Assembly (NCBI RefSeq): GCF_000321045.1
Contig: NZ_HE578945.1
Location: forward strand, 264,412 to 310,550
DNA from: Phytobacter massiliensis JC163
GTDB taxonomy: Bacteria; Pseudomonadota; Gammaproteobacteria; Enterobacterales; Enterobacteriaceae
Length of the DNA stretch: 46,139 bases
Reading direction: 5' to 3'
Both the position numbers and the translations under genes were made by a program. The first letter of the stretch is position 1; each line of letters begins with the position of its first letter. This document shows, piece by piece, positions 7,638 to 19,135 of the stretch. The notes beneath the pieces are model-generated. The model had not been told where the DNA came from and ran no database searches. It saw nothing but the letters and a program-made list of their open reading frames with translations.

Positions 7638-8813
7638 ATGGCAGAACTCACTCAAACACCCAAAAAGAGCACGGCGAATCTGTCGCTGTTTCGTATCGCG
7701 TTTGCGGTATTCCTCACTTACCTGACCGTTGGTCTGCCGCTACCGGTGATTCCGCTGTTCGTGCACCATGAGCTGGGGTATGGCAACACCCTGGTCGGCG
7801 TGGCGGTGGGCATTCAGTTTCTCGCCACCGTGTTAACCCGCGGCTATGCAGGAAGGCTTGCCGACCAGTATGGCGCGAAGCGTTCCGCCCTGCAGGGGAT
7901 GTTCGCCTGCGCGCTTGCTGGCGTTGCATGGCTGCTGGCGGCGCTGCTGCCGGTATCCGCGCCGGTGAAATTTGCGCTGCTGGTGGTGGGCCGTCTGATT
8001 CTGGGCTTCGGCGAAAGCCAGCTCCTGACCGGCACGCTCACCTGGGGAATGGGGCTGGTGGGCCCCGCGCGCTCCGGCAAGGTGATGTCATGGAACGGGA
8101 TGGCCATTTATGGCGCGCTGGCGGCAGGCGCGCCGCTGGGGTTACTGATCCACAGCCGCTTTGGCTTCGCGCCGCTCGCCGCCATCACCATTGCGTTGCC
8201 GTTGTTCGCATGGGCCTTCAACGGCACGGTGCGTAAGGTGCCCGCGCATAAAGGGGAGCGCCCCTCGCTGTGGAGCGTCGTCGGTCAAATCTGGCCGCCA
8301 GGGCTGGGCCTTGCGCTACAGGGAGTGGGGTTTGCGGTAATCGGCACCTTTGTCTCGCTCTATTTTATGAGCCGGGGCTGGGCGATGGCTGGCTTTACGC
8401 TTACCGCTTTTGGCGGCGCGTTCGTGCTGATGCGCGTACTGTTTGGCTGGATGCCGGACCGCTTTGGCGGCGTTAAGGTTGCCGTCGCCTCTCTGGTGGT
8501 AGAAACCGGCGGCCTGCTGCTGCTCTGGCAGGCGCCCGTCGCCTGGGTGGCGTTGCTCGGCGCGGCGTTAACCGGCTGCGGCTGCTCGCTTATCTTTCCG
8601 GCGCTGGGGGTGGAGGTCGTGAAACGCGTACCTGCGCAGGTGCGTGGCACCGCCCTTGGCGGTTACGCGGCGTTTCAGGATATCTCCTACGGCGTTGCCG
8701 GGCCGCTGACCGGCCTGCTTGCCACCTCCTTCGGCTATCCCAGCGTATTTCTCGCCGCCGCGGCCTGCGCGCTGGCGGGTATTGTGGTCACGCTGGTTTC
8801 ATTCCGGCAATAA
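7638..8813 (+). CDS. yfcJ: MFS transporter YfcJ
   Basis: A 391-residue inner-membrane protein of the major facilitator superfamily (E. coli YfcJ is about the same length). Twelve hydrophobic segments can be traced, and the loop between segments 2 and 3 has [12 protein letters not shown], the MFS motif A variant. Segment 5 contains GAPLGLL. YfcJ-type proteins belong to the YhhS/arabinose-efflux-like group; the substrate is not established. It sits next to fabB on the same strand, but the terminator at 7586 separates the two. A hairpin terminator follows immediately. Confidence 0.92.
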   Translation: MAELTQTPKKSTANLSLFRIAFAVFLTYLTVGLPLPVIPLFVHHELGYGNTLVGVAVGIQFLATVLTRGYAGRLADQYGAKRSALQGMFACALAGVAWLLAALLPVSAPVKFALLVVGRLILGFGESQLLTGTLTWGMGLVGPARSGKVMSWNGMAIYGALAAGAPLGLLIHSRFGFAPLAAITIALPLFAWAFNGTVRKVPAHKGERPSLWSVVGQIWPPGLGLALQGVGFAVIGTFVSLYFMSRGWAMAGFTLTAFGGAFVLMRVLFGWMPDRFGGVKVAVASLVVETGGLLLLWQAPVAWVALLGAALTGCGCSLIFPALGVEVVKRVPAQVRGTALGGYAAFQDISYGVAGPLTGLLATSFGYPSVFLAAAACALAGIVVTLVSFRQ

Positions 8814-8818
8814 AAGTC

Positions 8819-8846
8819 AGCGGCCTGTATTATGCAGGCCGCTTTT
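8819..8846 (+). terminator. Terminator after yfcJ
   Basis: An 8-base perfect stem GCGGCCTG / CAGGCCGC with a 7-base loop, extended by one A-T pair and followed by TTTT. Confidence 0.8.
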
Positions 8847-9014
8847 GCGCTAGTACGAAATAGCATTTTTTACGACTTTTAATATCGCAAAATAAACTCC
8901 AGCCCACAGAAAAAACAGCCTGTTTTATTGCTGTAACTTATTCCGTCAATATAACTTTTTGCATTATTCTCAACCCGTTATTGTGCTGATATAGTCACTT
9001 TATTACCGACGTGA

Positions 9015-10475
<1,461 letters not shown>

Positions 10476-10484
10476 ACACGCGTT

Positions 10485-10543
10485 CCCGGCTGCGGCGCAA
10501 AACGCGACTTATCCGGGCTACGACACGACAAACGTAGCCCGGG
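10485..10543. repeat. REP element between convergent genes
   Basis: An inverted REP unit (CCCGGCTGCGGCG ... CTTATCCGGGCTACG) is followed by the start of a second, GTAGCCCGGGG. It fills the short gap between the glucosidase and flk, whose 3' ends face each other. Confidence 0.75.
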
Positions 10544-10552
10544 GAAGCTGCC

Positions 10553-11563
10553 CTATATCACCAGCCAGATCAGCGCGAAGGCGACCACCAGCGCAATCAA
10601 CATCAGTCCGGGGCGCGCGGAGAGGCTCCTCACGCTCTCGACCAGCGGCGCGAACAGCGGGTTGTAGATGGGCTGAATGTTGCGGATCTCCAGCACGTCA
10701 TGCGCCCGCTCGGCCCGCCGCAAAAATACCTGATGAAGAATATCCTGCACCTGGGCGGTGGTCAGTACGGTTTGCGGCGTGGCCTGCCACTGCTGCTGCG
10801 CGTAGTTATTCAGATCCTGCCACTCTCGTTCGTCCAGCGGCTGCTTAAGGGCAACCTGCACGCTCTGCAGGGTGGGGGAGGTTTGCAGGCTGAGCGTCTG
10901 GCGCGCCTGTAACCAGGTCATCAGATGGGCAAAATGTTTAGCTGGGATAAGCTCTACCGTCTTCACCCCCGACAGCTCCATCATCGACTGCCAGATAAGC
11001 TTGCCGGACTCGCCGGTAGCGGCGGCAAGCCGGGTGACGGCCTGGTTAAGCGAGTTATGTTCCGCAGGCAATAACGGGCGCTCTGTCGCCGGGCGTATCT
11101 GCGGTTGCGGAATCGCTATCTGGTTGTTTTGCAGCAGCGTCAGCACCGTTTTCAACTGCTCGGGCGTGAGCTGGCTTAGCGCCGTCTGCCCGAACTGCTG
11201 GCGGATATAGTCGCTGACCGCCTGACGATTGTTGCCGTGGTTGAGCAACTCTGTAAGCCGGGAGATAACCTGCCGGGTCGTGTGGTTCTGGCTGGCCGTT
11301 TCCAGACGCTGGTTAAGGTTCTGCTCAGCGGCCGGAAAATGGCGCGACTGTAACGGCGCGTCGCTCTTGATGCCCAGGTCGTGTTTTACGCCAGCCCATA
11401 CTTCTGCGCTCTGCTGCTGTGTCAGCGCCACCAGACGGGTAATCAGGCGCTCCAGAACGGTACGCTGAACGGTGGATAACGGCTGCTCTCCGGCAGCCTG
11501 AGTACCAGGCGTGGAGTCCTGGCCGGGAGGGCGTGCAGGCGCGCCCTGTATGGGTTGCATCAT
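10553..11563 (-). CDS. flk: Flagella biosynthesis regulator Flk
   Basis: Flk (RflH) is an inner-membrane-anchored protein that prevents premature secretion of late flagellar substrates such as FlgM before the hook-basal body is finished. The protein has 336 residues (E. coli 331). The N-terminus is soluble and Pro/Gln-rich (MMQPIQGAPARPPGQ), and the middle is helical and Gln-rich. A single C-terminal membrane segment ends the protein (PGLMLIALVVAFALIWLVI). The ATG at 11563 is preferred because GAGG lies six bases before it; the ATG at 11560 is the alternative. The gene is divergent from pdxB as in E. coli. No flagellar genes lie in the window. Confidence 0.93.
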   Translation of the reverse strand: MMQPIQGAPARPPGQDSTPGTQAAGEQPLSTVQRTVLERLITRLVALTQQQSAEVWAGVKHDLGIKSDAPLQSRHFPAAEQNLNQRLETASQNHTTRQVISRLTELLNHGNNRQAVSDYIRQQFGQTALSQLTPEQLKTVLTLLQNNQIAIPQPQIRPATERPLLPAEHNSLNQAVTRLAAATGESGKLIWQSMMELSGVKTVELIPAKHFAHLMTWLQARQTLSLQTSPTLQSVQVALKQPLDEREWQDLNNYAQQQWQATPQTVLTTAQVQDILHQVFLRRAERAHDVLEIRNIQPIYNPLFAPLVESVRSLSARPGLMLIALVVAFALIWLVI

Positions 11564-11673
11564 CAAAATCCTCTGGGTCTTGCGGGTCGTGAACTGGCAT
11601 TGCGGGTATGCCTGGCCGCGAGATTATGGCACACTTAAAAGCTTAACTCCCGTTCTCAAACCGGTACTGTAAC

Positions 11674-12810
11674 GTGAAAATCCTTGTTGATGAAAATATG
11701 CCCTACGCTGGCGAATTATTCCGTCGCCTGGGGGACGTCAGGGCTGTGCCTGGCCGTCCGGTTCCCGCAGGGGAATTAACCGACGCGGACGCGCTGATGG
11801 TGCGTTCGGTGACGAAAGTCAATGAAGCGCTGCTCAACGGTACGCCCGTGAAATTCGTCGGAACGGCGACGGCCGGCACCGATCATGTTGATGAGCAGTG
11901 GTTGCGGCAGGCGGGCATCGGTTTTTCCGCCGCGCCGGGCTGTAATGCGATTGCGGTGGTGGAGTATGTTTTTTCTTCTCTGCTGATGCTGGCCGAACGC
12001 GATGGTTTTTCTCTGCGCGACAGAACGGTGGGCATCGTTGGCGTGGGCAATGTGGGTGGTCGCCTGCAGGCGCGGTTAGCGGCCTGGGGCGTGCGTACGC
12101 TGCTGTGCGATCCGCCGCGCGCCGACAGGGGCGATGAGGGCGATTTCCGCACGCTGGACGAACTGGTGGCTGAGTGCGATGTGCTGACGTTCCACACGCC
12201 GCTGTTTAAAGACGGGCCTTATAAAACCCTGCACCTGGCGGATGAGGCGCTGATAAGCCGTCTTAAGCCGGGCGCGATTCTGATTAACGCCTGCCGCGGG
12301 CCGGTGGTGGATAACGCCGCGCTGCTGCGCCGCCTTGAGGCAGGGCAGGCGCTAAACGTGGTGCTGGATGTCTGGGAACCGGAGCCGGATCTCAACGTGG
12401 CGCTGCTTTCGCGGGTGGATATCGGTACTGCCCACATCGCAGGCTATACCCTTGAGGGCAAGGCGCGCGGCACTACTCAGGTGTTCGAAGCCTTCTGCGA
12501 ATTTCTTGGCCAGCGGCAGCAGGTGGCGCTCGACACGCTGCTTCCCGCGCCGGAGTTTGGCCGCATCACCCTGCATGGGGCGCTCGATGAGCCCACCCTC
12601 AAAAGGCTGGTGCATTTAGTGTATGATGTGCGCCGCGATGACGCGCTGCTGCGTAAGGTCGCAGGCGTGCCGGGCGAGTTTGATAAGCTGCGTAAGCACT
12701 ATCTTGAACGTCGCGAGTGGTCGTCATTGTATGTTCAGTGCGACGACCCGCAGGCTGCGGATTTACTGCAAAAACTGGGCTTCAACGCGACGCATCACCC
12801 GGCTCGTTAA
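11674..12810 (+). CDS. pdxB: Erythronate-4-phosphate dehydrogenase
   Basis: PdxB oxidises 4-phospho-D-erythronate to 2-oxo-3-hydroxy-4-phosphobutanoate, the second step of DXP-dependent pyridoxal phosphate synthesis. The protein has 378 residues, the same as E. coli, and starts with GTG ([14 protein letters not shown]). The D-2-hydroxyacid dehydrogenase NAD-binding motif is [13 protein letters not shown] (about residues 118-130). Catalytic residues Arg and Glu/His are in NACRGPVVD and the segment [16 protein letters not shown]. The C-terminal dimerisation domain (DUF3410) is complete. A strong terminator stands between it and usg. Confidence 0.97.
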   Translation: MKILVDENMPYAGELFRRLGDVRAVPGRPVPAGELTDADALMVRSVTKVNEALLNGTPVKFVGTATAGTDHVDEQWLRQAGIGFSAAPGCNAIAVVEYVFSSLLMLAERDGFSLRDRTVGIVGVGNVGGRLQARLAAWGVRTLLCDPPRADRGDEGDFRTLDELVAECDVLTFHTPLFKDGPYKTLHLADEALISRLKPGAILINACRGPVVDNAALLRRLEAGQALNVVLDVWEPEPDLNVALLSRVDIGTAHIAGYTLEGKARGTTQVFEAFCEFLGQRQQVALDTLLPAPEFGRITLHGALDEPTLKRLVHLVYDVRRDDALLRKVAGVPGEFDKLRKHYLERREWSSLYVQCDDPQAADLLQKLGFNATHHPAR

Positions 12811-12825
12811 TACCATCTTGCTGCT

Positions 12826-12857
12826 GCCTGCCGGATGTTCCGGCGGGCACTTTTTTT
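12826..12857 (+). terminator. Terminator between pdxB and usg
   Basis: A 10-base stem GCCTGCCGGA / TCCGGCGGGC (one G-T pair) with a 3-base loop, followed by A, C and seven T. Confidence 0.85.
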
Positions 12858-12871
12858 CTGGAGTAACCACC

Positions 12872-13885
12872 ATGTCTGAAGGCTGGAATATTGCCGTACT
12901 GGGCGCCACGGGCGCTGTCGGAGAAGCCTTGCTCGAAACGCTTGCGGAACGCGCGTTCCCGGTGGGCGAACTGTATGCCCTGGCGCGAAACGAAAGCGCG
13001 GGCGAGAACCTGCGTTTTGCCGGTAAAACGGTGCGCGTGCAGGATGCGGCTGAATTTGACTGGACGCAGGCGCAGCTGGCGTTTTTCGTCGCCGGCGCGC
13101 AGGCCTCCGCTGACTATATTGAAGAGGCGACCAACGCCGGATGCCTGGTTATCGACGCCAGCGGCCTGTTTGCGCTGGAGCCGGACGTGCCGCTGGTCGT
13201 GCCGGATGTAAACCCCTTCGTGCTGGCGGACTACCGCAACCGCAACGTCATTGCCGTGCCGGACAGCCTCACCAGCCAGCTGCTTACCGCCCTTAAGCCG
13301 CTGATTGACGAAGGCGGCCTGTCACGCATTACCGTCACCAGCCTGATGTCGGTCTCCGCGCAGGGCAAACAGGCGGTGGACGCGCTGGCCGGACAGAGCG
13401 CCAAACTGCTTAATGGCATTCCCATCGATGAAGACGACTTCTTTGGCCGTCAGCTGGCGTTCAACATGCTGCCGCTGCTGGCCGACCGGGAGGGGAGCGT
13501 GCCGGACGAGCGCCGTATCGTCGATCAGGTGCGTAAAATCCTCCAGGACGAGGGGCTGATGATCTCTGCAAGCTGCGTGCGTGCGCCGGTCTTTTATGGC
13601 CATGCGCAGATGGTGAGCTTTGAGGCGCTGCGCCCGCTGGCGGCAGAAGAGGCCCGGGATGCATTCTCCCGCGCGGAGGACATTGCCCTTTCCGAAGAGC
13701 AGGCCTTCCCAACGCAGGTGGGCGACGCCTCCGGTAGCGCGCACCTTTCCGTTGGCTGCGTGCGTAACGACTACGGTATGCCCGAGCAGGTTCAGTTCTG
13801 GTCGGTGGCGGATAACGTCCGTTTCGGCGGCGCGCTGATGGCGGTAAAAATCGCTGAAAAACTGGTGCAGGAGTATCTGTACTGA
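12872..13885 (+). CDS. usg: USG-1 protein, aspartate-semialdehyde dehydrogenase homologue
   Basis: A 337-residue protein (same as E. coli Usg) related to aspartate-beta-semialdehyde dehydrogenase. The start ATG at 12872 follows GGAG and gives [24 protein letters not shown], with an NAD(P)-binding GATGAVG motif. The position of the catalytic cysteine of true Asd enzymes is occupied by other residues (PDSLTSQLL), so dehydrogenase activity is doubtful; that is established for the family. Its stop overlaps the truA start (TGATG), so the two are translationally coupled. A longer open frame from 12623 is the out-of-frame shadow of pdxB and the terminator. Confidence 0.93.
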   Translation: MSEGWNIAVLGATGAVGEALLETLAERAFPVGELYALARNESAGENLRFAGKTVRVQDAAEFDWTQAQLAFFVAGAQASADYIEEATNAGCLVIDASGLFALEPDVPLVVPDVNPFVLADYRNRNVIAVPDSLTSQLLTALKPLIDEGGLSRITVTSLMSVSAQGKQAVDALAGQSAKLLNGIPIDEDDFFGRQLAFNMLPLLADREGSVPDERRIVDQVRKILQDEGLMISASCVRAPVFYGHAQMVSFEALRPLAAEEARDAFSRAEDIALSEEQAFPTQVGDASGSAHLSVGCVRNDYGMPEQVQFWSVADNVRFGGALMAVKIAEKLVQEYLY

Positions 13886-14697
13886 TGTCGGATGTTGAGG
13901 AAAAGCCGCGTCTGAAAATCGCCCTCGGCATTGAGTACGACGGCAGTAAGTACTATGGCTGGCAGCGGCAGCAGGAAGTGCGCAGCGTGCAGGAAAAGCT
14001 CGAAAAGGCGCTTTCGCAGGTGGCCAACGAGCCGGTCACGGTGTTTTGCGCCGGGCGTACGGACGCTGGCGTACACGCGACCGGGCAGGTGGTGCACTTT
14101 GAAACCAGCGCGCAGCGTAAAGACGCCGCCTGGACGCTGGGGGTAAATGCGAATTTACCTGGAGACATCGCGGTGCGCTGGGTGAAGAATGTTGCCGATG
14201 ATTTTCATGCCCGATTTAGCGCCACGGCTCGCCGTTACCGCTACGTCATCTACAATCATCGTTTGCGCCCGGCGGTGTTAAGCCAGGGCGTAACCCATTA
14301 TCACCAGCCGCTGGATGCAGAGCGGATGCATCGCGCGGCGCAGTGTTTGCTGGGCGAGAATGACTTCACCTCCTTCCGGGCGGTGCAGTGTCAGTCTCGC
14401 ACGCCGTGGCGCAATATCATGCATATCATGGTGTCGCGCTACGGGGCCTATGTGGTGGTAGATATCAAAGCGAACGCCTTTGTCCATCATATGGTGAGGA
14501 ATATCGTCGGTAGCCTGATGGAGGTGGGTGCCGGGAACCAGCCGGAGAGCTGGATAGCAGAGCTACTGGCGGCAAAGGACAGGACGCTTGCAGCAGCAAC
14601 GGCGAAAGCGGAAGGGTTGTATCTGGTCGCGGTGGATTATCCCGCCCGGTTCGGCCTGCCCGATGCGCCAATGGGTCCGCTGTTTCTCGCGGACTAG
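13885..14697 (+). CDS. truA: tRNA pseudouridine(38-40) synthase
   Basis: TruA isomerises uridines 38, 39 and 40 in the anticodon stem-loop of many tRNAs. The protein has 270 residues, identical in length to E. coli. The catalytic aspartate is Asp60 in [12 protein letters not shown]. Other conserved segments are [12 protein letters not shown] near the N-terminus and [15 protein letters not shown] near residue 200. It overlaps usg by one base. Older work links truA (hisT) to regulation of the his operon through undermodified tRNA. Confidence 0.98.
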   Translation: MSDVEEKPRLKIALGIEYDGSKYYGWQRQQEVRSVQEKLEKALSQVANEPVTVFCAGRTDAGVHATGQVVHFETSAQRKDAAWTLGVNANLPGDIAVRWVKNVADDFHARFSATARRYRYVIYNHRLRPAVLSQGVTHYHQPLDAERMHRAAQCLLGENDFTSFRAVQCQSRTPWRNIMHIMVSRYGAYVVVDIKANAFVHHMVRNIVGSLMEVGAGNQPESWIAELLAAKDRTLAAATAKAEGLYLVAVDYPARFGLPDAPMGPLFLAD

Positions 14698-14722
14698 TCG
14701 CACTTAACCTGGCAAAGATAAT

Positions 14723-15382
14723 ATGGACGCAATACGCTTTATTATTGATTTCATCCTGCACATCGATATTCACCTGACTGAACTGGTCGCCCAGTACGGG
14801 ATCTGGGTCTACGCGATCCTGTTTCTGATTCTGTTCTGCGAAACCGGGCTGGTGGTGACGCCCTTTTTACCGGGGGATTCGCTGCTGTTCGTCGCAGGCG
14901 CGCTGGCGGCGCTGCCCAGTAACGATCTCAACATTGTCATTATGGCGCTGCTGATGATCATCGCCGCGATAGCAGGCGATGCGGTGAACTATACTATCGG
15001 GCGGCTGTTTGGTGAAAAGCTGTTCAGTAATCCTGACTCGAAAATTTTCCGCCGCAGTTATCTGGATAAAACGCACGCGTTTTACGATAAGCACGGCGGT
15101 AAGACCATCATTCTTGCGCGCTTCGTGCCGATTGTCCGCACGTTTGCGCCTTTTGTGGCGGGAATGGGGCATATGTCCTATCGTCATTTTGCCGCGTATA
15201 ACGTGATTGGCGCGCTGGTTTGGGTGCTTTTATTCACCGGTTTTGGCTACGCGTTTGGCAATTTGCCGGTCGTGCAGGAATATTTGAAACTCATCATCGT
15301 AGCGATAATTATTCTGTCGGTACTGCCCGGTGTGTTTGAAATTATCCGCCACCGCCGTGCGGCGACGCGGCAGGTAAAATAA
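14723..15382 (+). CDS. dedA: DedA family inner-membrane protein
   Basis: A 219-residue multi-spanning membrane protein of the DedA/SNARE-associated (VTT) family, whose members act as undecaprenyl phosphate or phospholipid flippases and support envelope homeostasis. Features are [10 protein letters not shown] near the N-terminus, the re-entrant loop signature [20 protein letters not shown] (about residues 132-151) with its essential arginines, and several hydrophobic segments. It is 25 bases downstream of truA and probably in the same operon, as in E. coli. About 100 bases without a gene precede accD. Confidence 0.95.
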   Translation: MDAIRFIIDFILHIDIHLTELVAQYGIWVYAILFLILFCETGLVVTPFLPGDSLLFVAGALAALPSNDLNIVIMALLMIIAAIAGDAVNYTIGRLFGEKLFSNPDSKIFRRSYLDKTHAFYDKHGGKTIILARFVPIVRTFAPFVAGMGHMSYRHFAAYNVIGALVWVLLFTGFGYAFGNLPVVQEYLKLIIVAIIILSVLPGVFEIIRHRRAATRQVK

Positions 15383-15485
15383 GAGGTCTTCCGCGGTTCG
15401 ACCACTTTTTTATCCCATGTTGCGAACCGTTATGTTTTAATGTGCCCCATTTATGGGCTACCAGGTTCATGTATAAAGGTTATCG

Positions 15486-16400
15486 ATGAGCTGGATTGAA
15501 CGAATCAAAAGCAATATTACCCCCACCCGTAAGGCAAGCATTCCTGAAGGGGTGTGGACGAAATGCGACAGCTGCGGCCAGGTGCTCTACCGCGCCGAGC
15601 TGGAGCGTAACCTTGAGGTCTGCCCGAAATGTGACCACCACATGCGTATGTCAGCGCGTAATCGCCTGCATAGCCTGCTGGATGAAGGGTCGCTTGTAGA
15701 GCTGGGCAGCGAGCTTGAGCCGAAAGATGTCCTCAAGTTCCGTGACTCCAAAAAATACAAAGACCGTCTGGCGACGGCGCAAAAAGAGACCGGCGAAAAA
15801 GACGCGCTGGTGGTGATGAAAGGCACCCTGCACGAGATGCCGGTTGTGGCGGCAGCCTTTGAGTTCGCTTTCATGGGCGGCTCGATGGGCTCCGTGGTCG
15901 GCGCGCGTTTCGTTCGCGCGGTAGAGCAGGCGCTGGAAGACAACTGCCCGCTTATCTGCTTCTCCGCCTCCGGCGGCGCGCGTATGCAGGAAGCGCTGAT
16001 GTCCCTGATGCAGATGGCGAAAACCTCTGCGGCGCTGGCGAAAATGCAGGAGCGCGGTCTGCCGTATATCTCTGTGCTGACCGACCCGACCATGGGCGGC
16101 GTATCTGCCAGTTTCGCCATGCTGGGCGACCTGAACATTGCAGAACCGAAAGCGCTGATCGGCTTTGCCGGCCCGCGCGTTATTGAGCAGACCGTCCGTG
16201 AAAAGCTGCCGCCGGGCTTCCAGCGCAGTGAGTTTCTGATCGAGAAAGGGGCGATTGATATGATCGTTCGCCGCCCGGAAATGCGCCTTAAACTGGCGAG
16301 CATCCTGGCGAAGCTGACCAATCAGCCCGCGCCGAACCCGGATGCCCCGCGTGAAAGCGTGGTGGTGCCGCCGGTGCCCGATCAGGAAACCGAAGCCTGA
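15486..16400 (+). CDS. accD: Acetyl-CoA carboxylase carboxyltransferase subunit beta
   Basis: AccD with AccA forms the carboxyltransferase that moves the carboxyl group from biotin to acetyl-CoA, making malonyl-CoA for fatty acid synthesis. The 304 residues equal E. coli. The zinc ribbon is complete: Cys27, Cys30, Cys46 and Cys49 (CDSC ... CPKC). The crotonase-like core follows, with [18 protein letters not shown] and [16 protein letters not shown]. AccD in E. coli binds its own mRNA through the zinc ribbon. A terminator follows. Confidence 0.98.
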   Translation: MSWIERIKSNITPTRKASIPEGVWTKCDSCGQVLYRAELERNLEVCPKCDHHMRMSARNRLHSLLDEGSLVELGSELEPKDVLKFRDSKKYKDRLATAQKETGEKDALVVMKGTLHEMPVVAAAFEFAFMGGSMGSVVGARFVRAVEQALEDNCPLICFSASGGARMQEALMSLMQMAKTSAALAKMQERGLPYISVLTDPTMGGVSASFAMLGDLNIAEPKALIGFAGPRVIEQTVREKLPPGFQRSEFLIEKGAIDMIVRRPEMRLKLASILAKLTNQPAPNPDAPRESVVVPPVPDQETEA

Positions 16401-16409
16401 TAATACGAA

Positions 16410-16437
16410 GGGCAGGCCAGCACGGCGCTGCCCTTTT
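16410..16437 (+). terminator. Terminator between accD and folC
   Basis: Stem GGGCAG / CTGCCC closes an inner GC-rich loop and is followed by TTTTGTTTTT. Confidence 0.75.
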
Positions 16438-16468
16438 GTTTTTCACATCGTCAAAACCTACGGGCATC

Positions 16469-17738
16469 ATGGAAACTAAACGCGCTTTGCAAGCCACGTC
16501 GCCCCTGGCCGCGTGGCTTTCTTATCTGGAAAACCTGCACAGTAAAACCATCGATCTCGGCCTTGACCGCGTAAGCCTGGTCGCCGCGCGTCTGGACGTG
16601 CTGCGTCCGGCGCCTTTTGTGTTCACCGTGGCGGGCACCAACGGCAAGGGGACGACCTGCCGCACGCTGGAGTCCATTCTGCTGGCCGCCGGGTTGCGCG
16701 TGGGGGTCTACAGCTCGCCGCATCTGGTGCGCTATACCGAACGCGTGCGCGTGCAGGGCGCTGAGCTTAGCGAGGGCGCTCACACCCAATCCTTCGCCGA
16801 AATTGAGGCGGCGCGCGGCGACACCTCGTTAACCTATTTTGAATACGGCACGCTCTCCGCGCTGTGGCTATTTAAGCAGGCGCAGCTGGATGTGGTCATC
16901 CTGGAAGTGGGCCTTGGCGGACGACTGGACGCCACCAATATTGTCGATGCCGATGTCGCGGTCATCACCAGTTTCGCTCTCGATCATACCGACTGGCTGG
17001 GGCCGGACCGGGAGAGCATCGGGCGTGAAAAAGCCGGCGTGTTCCGCGCGGGCAAGCCAGCCGTCGTCGGCGAGGCCGATATGCCGCAGACCATCGCCGA
17101 TGTCGCCGCAGAGAAAGGGGCGCATCTGCTGCGTCGCGGCGTTGACTGGCGTTATGATGTGGAGCCGGGGCAGTGGCGCTTTCGTGACGGGCAGGGTGAG
17201 CTTACCGGCCTGCCATTGCCGCAGGTGCCGCAGCCCAATGCCGCCACCGCGCTTGCCGCGCTGCGCGCAAGCAGGCTGCCGGTCAGCGAGCAGGCGATAC
17301 GCGACGGCATCGCGTCGGCGATTCTGCCGGGGCGTTTTCAGACGGTGAGCGTTAATCCGCGCCTGATTCTGGATGTGGCGCATAATCCCCATGCGGCGGC
17401 CTACCTTGCCGGGCGGCTGGCGGCAGAGCCGAAACGCGGGCGCGTGCTGGCGGTTGTCGGCATGCTGCATGATAAAGATATCGCCGGTACGCTCGCCTGT
17501 CTGGAGCCTGTTGTCGATAGCTGGTATTGTGCCCCGTCTGGAAGGGCCGCGCGGCGCGACCGCTGAAGCGCTGATGGCGCATCTGTCCAACGGGACGGCG
17601 TATCCGCACGTCGCGCAGGCCTGGCAGGCGGCGATGGCGCAGGCCGCAGCCGAAGATACCGTGCTGGTGTGTGGATCGTTCCATACGGTGGCGCATGTCA
17701 TGGAAGCGATGGAAGCGGGGAGAGCAGGTGGCGAGTAA
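16469..17738 (+). CDS. folC: Dihydrofolate/folylpolyglutamate synthase, frameshifted as sequenced
   Basis: FolC adds glutamate to dihydropteroate and then extends the polyglutamate tail of folates. The ATG at 16469 gives METKRALQATSPLAAWLSYL as in E. coli. The P-loop is VAGTNGKGTTC, followed by EVGLGGRLDATN and DVAHNPHAAAYL. After residues WYCAP the frame reads SGRAARRDR and stops at 17566. The missing C-terminus (LEGPRGATAEALMAHL ... CGSFHTVAHVMEAMEAGRAGGE) is intact in another frame to 17738. One extra T at about 17537 (CCCCGTCTGG where CCCCGCTGG is expected) explains this. Removing it restores a 422-residue protein, the E. coli length. FolC is essential in E. coli, so a sequencing error or a very recent mutation is more likely than a true pseudogene. 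Confidence 0.93.
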
Positions 17739-18399
17739 GTTTCAGAACCGTTTGATGGGCACGATTGTGCTGGTTGCGCTCGGGGTGATTATTCTTCCCG
17801 GGCTGCTGGACGGGCAGAAAAAACATTATCAGGATGAGTTCGCCGCTATTCCGCTGGTGCCGAAGCCGGGGGATCGCGATGAGCCGGATATGATGCCAGC
17901 GGCAACCCAGGCGCTGCCTGCCCAGCCGCCGGAAGGGGCGGCGGAAGAGGTGCGGGCCGGCGACGCCGCCGCACCATCGCTGGATGCATCCCGCCGGGCG
18001 GTTAACGGCGCGACCACGCCGGACGTTACGCTGTCCGCGCAGGCGGAACCGCCAAAACAGGTCGAAAAAGCTAAAGCGCAGCCGCAGCGGGATAAACCCG
18101 TAGCCCAGGCGGCAACGCCGCCTGCCGAGTCGCCGGCTGAAAAGGCCGCGCCGACAGGCAAAGCCTATGTCGTGCAGCTTGGCGCGCTTAAAAATGCCGA
18201 TAAGGTCAACGAGATCGTCGGCAAGCTCCGCGGCGCGGGTTACCGCGTTTATACATCGCCGACCACGCCGGTACAGGGTAAAATCACCCGCATCCTGGTG
18301 GGGCCGGACGCCTCGAAAGATAAGCTGAAAGGCTCTCTTGGCGAGCTCAAGCAGATTTCCGGGCTGAGCGGCGTGGTAATGGGCTACAGCGCGAACTGA
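17728..18399 (+). CDS. dedD: Cell division protein DedD (SPOR domain)
   Basis: DedD is a septal-ring protein with a short cytoplasmic N-terminus, one membrane segment, a periplasmic Pro/Ala-rich linker and a C-terminal SPOR domain that binds denuded septal peptidoglycan. The GTG at 17728 gives 223 residues starting VASKFQNRLMGTIVLVALGVI; E. coli DedD is 220. The membrane segment is at residues 9-27 and the SPOR domain at about 147-220 (AYVVQLGALKNADKVNEIV). It overlaps the restored folC end by 11 bases, so translation is coupled to that reading frame. The linker is more variable than in E. coli. Confidence 0.95.
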   Translation: MASKFQNRLMGTIVLVALGVIILPGLLDGQKKHYQDEFAAIPLVPKPGDRDEPDMMPAATQALPAQPPEGAAEEVRAGDAAAPSLDASRRAVNGATTPDVTLSAQAEPPKQVEKAKAQPQRDKPVAQAATPPAESPAEKAAPTGKAYVVQLGALKNADKVNEIVGKLRGAGYRVYTSPTTPVQGKITRILVGPDASKDKLKGSLGELKQISGLSGVVMGYSAN

Positions 18400-18555
18400 T
18401 TACGCTCCTCACCCTGACTTCCCTCTTAAGGCGAGAAGTCGGGGCGGGGAAAGCGCAGCGTCAGGACTAAAAAACGCCCGTAGAGGCTAACGAACCGGTG
18501 GCGTTGGATATTTTTTCAGCGCCATTTTTTATTTACGCGCGGGAAGGAAATCCCT

Positions 18556-18571
18556 ACGCAAACGTTTTCTT
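18556..18571 (+). promoter_or_regulatory. PurR operator of the cvpA-purF operon
   Basis: ACGCAAACGTTTTCTT matches the PurR consensus (ACGCAAACGTTTTCNT) at every defined base. It lies 56 bases upstream of the cvpA start, where E. coli has the same operator. PurR with hypoxanthine or guanine should repress cvpA-purF. Confidence 0.92.
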
Positions 18572-18626
18572 TTTCTGTTAGAATGCGCCCCGAACTGGAT
18601 GACAGGGCGTAAATCGTGGGACACAT

Positions 18627-19115
18627 ATGGTCTGGATTGATTACGCTATTATCGCGGTAATTGGTTTTTCCTGTCTGGTTAGCCTTATCCGCGGCTTTGT
18701 TCGTGAAGCGTTATCGTTGGTGACATGGGGTTGTGCTTTCTTTGTCGCCAGCCATTACTACACTTACCTGTCAGTCTGGTTCACGGGCTTTGAAGACGAA
18801 CTGGTGCGCAATGGGATAGCCATCGCCGTACTGTTCATCGCGACGCTGATCGTTGGCGCTATCGTGAATTTCGTGGTAGGCCAGCTTGTGGAAAAAACCG
18901 GCCTGTCGGGTACTGACAGGGTGTTGGGGATCTGTTTTGGCGCCCTTCGCGGAGTGCTGATCGTCGCCGCCATTCTGTTCTTTCTCGATACCTTTACTGG
19001 CCTGTCAAAAAGCGAAGACTGGCAAAAGTCGCAGCTTATCCCGCAATTCAGCTTCATCATCAGATGGTTTTTTGACTATCTGCAAAGTTCGTCTAGTTTC
19101 TTGCCCAGGGTTTAG
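18627..19115 (+). CDS. cvpA: Colicin V production protein CvpA
   Basis: A 162-residue inner-membrane protein with four hydrophobic segments, the same length as E. coli CvpA, required for colicin V export and linked to envelope stress and bile tolerance. It begins [31 protein letters not shown], a family signature. It is the first gene of the PurR-controlled operon, 20 bases before purF. No classical Shine-Dalgarno is evident; GTGGGACAC precedes the ATG. Confidence 0.97.
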   Translation: MVWIDYAIIAVIGFSCLVSLIRGFVREALSLVTWGCAFFVASHYYTYLSVWFTGFEDELVRNGIAIAVLFIATLIVGAIVNFVVGQLVEKTGLSGTDRVLGICFGALRGVLIVAAILFFLDTFTGLSKSEDWQKSQLIPQFSFIIRWFFDYLQSSSSFLPRV

Positions 19116-19135
19116 CTCTTAACGAGGAAAGACGT

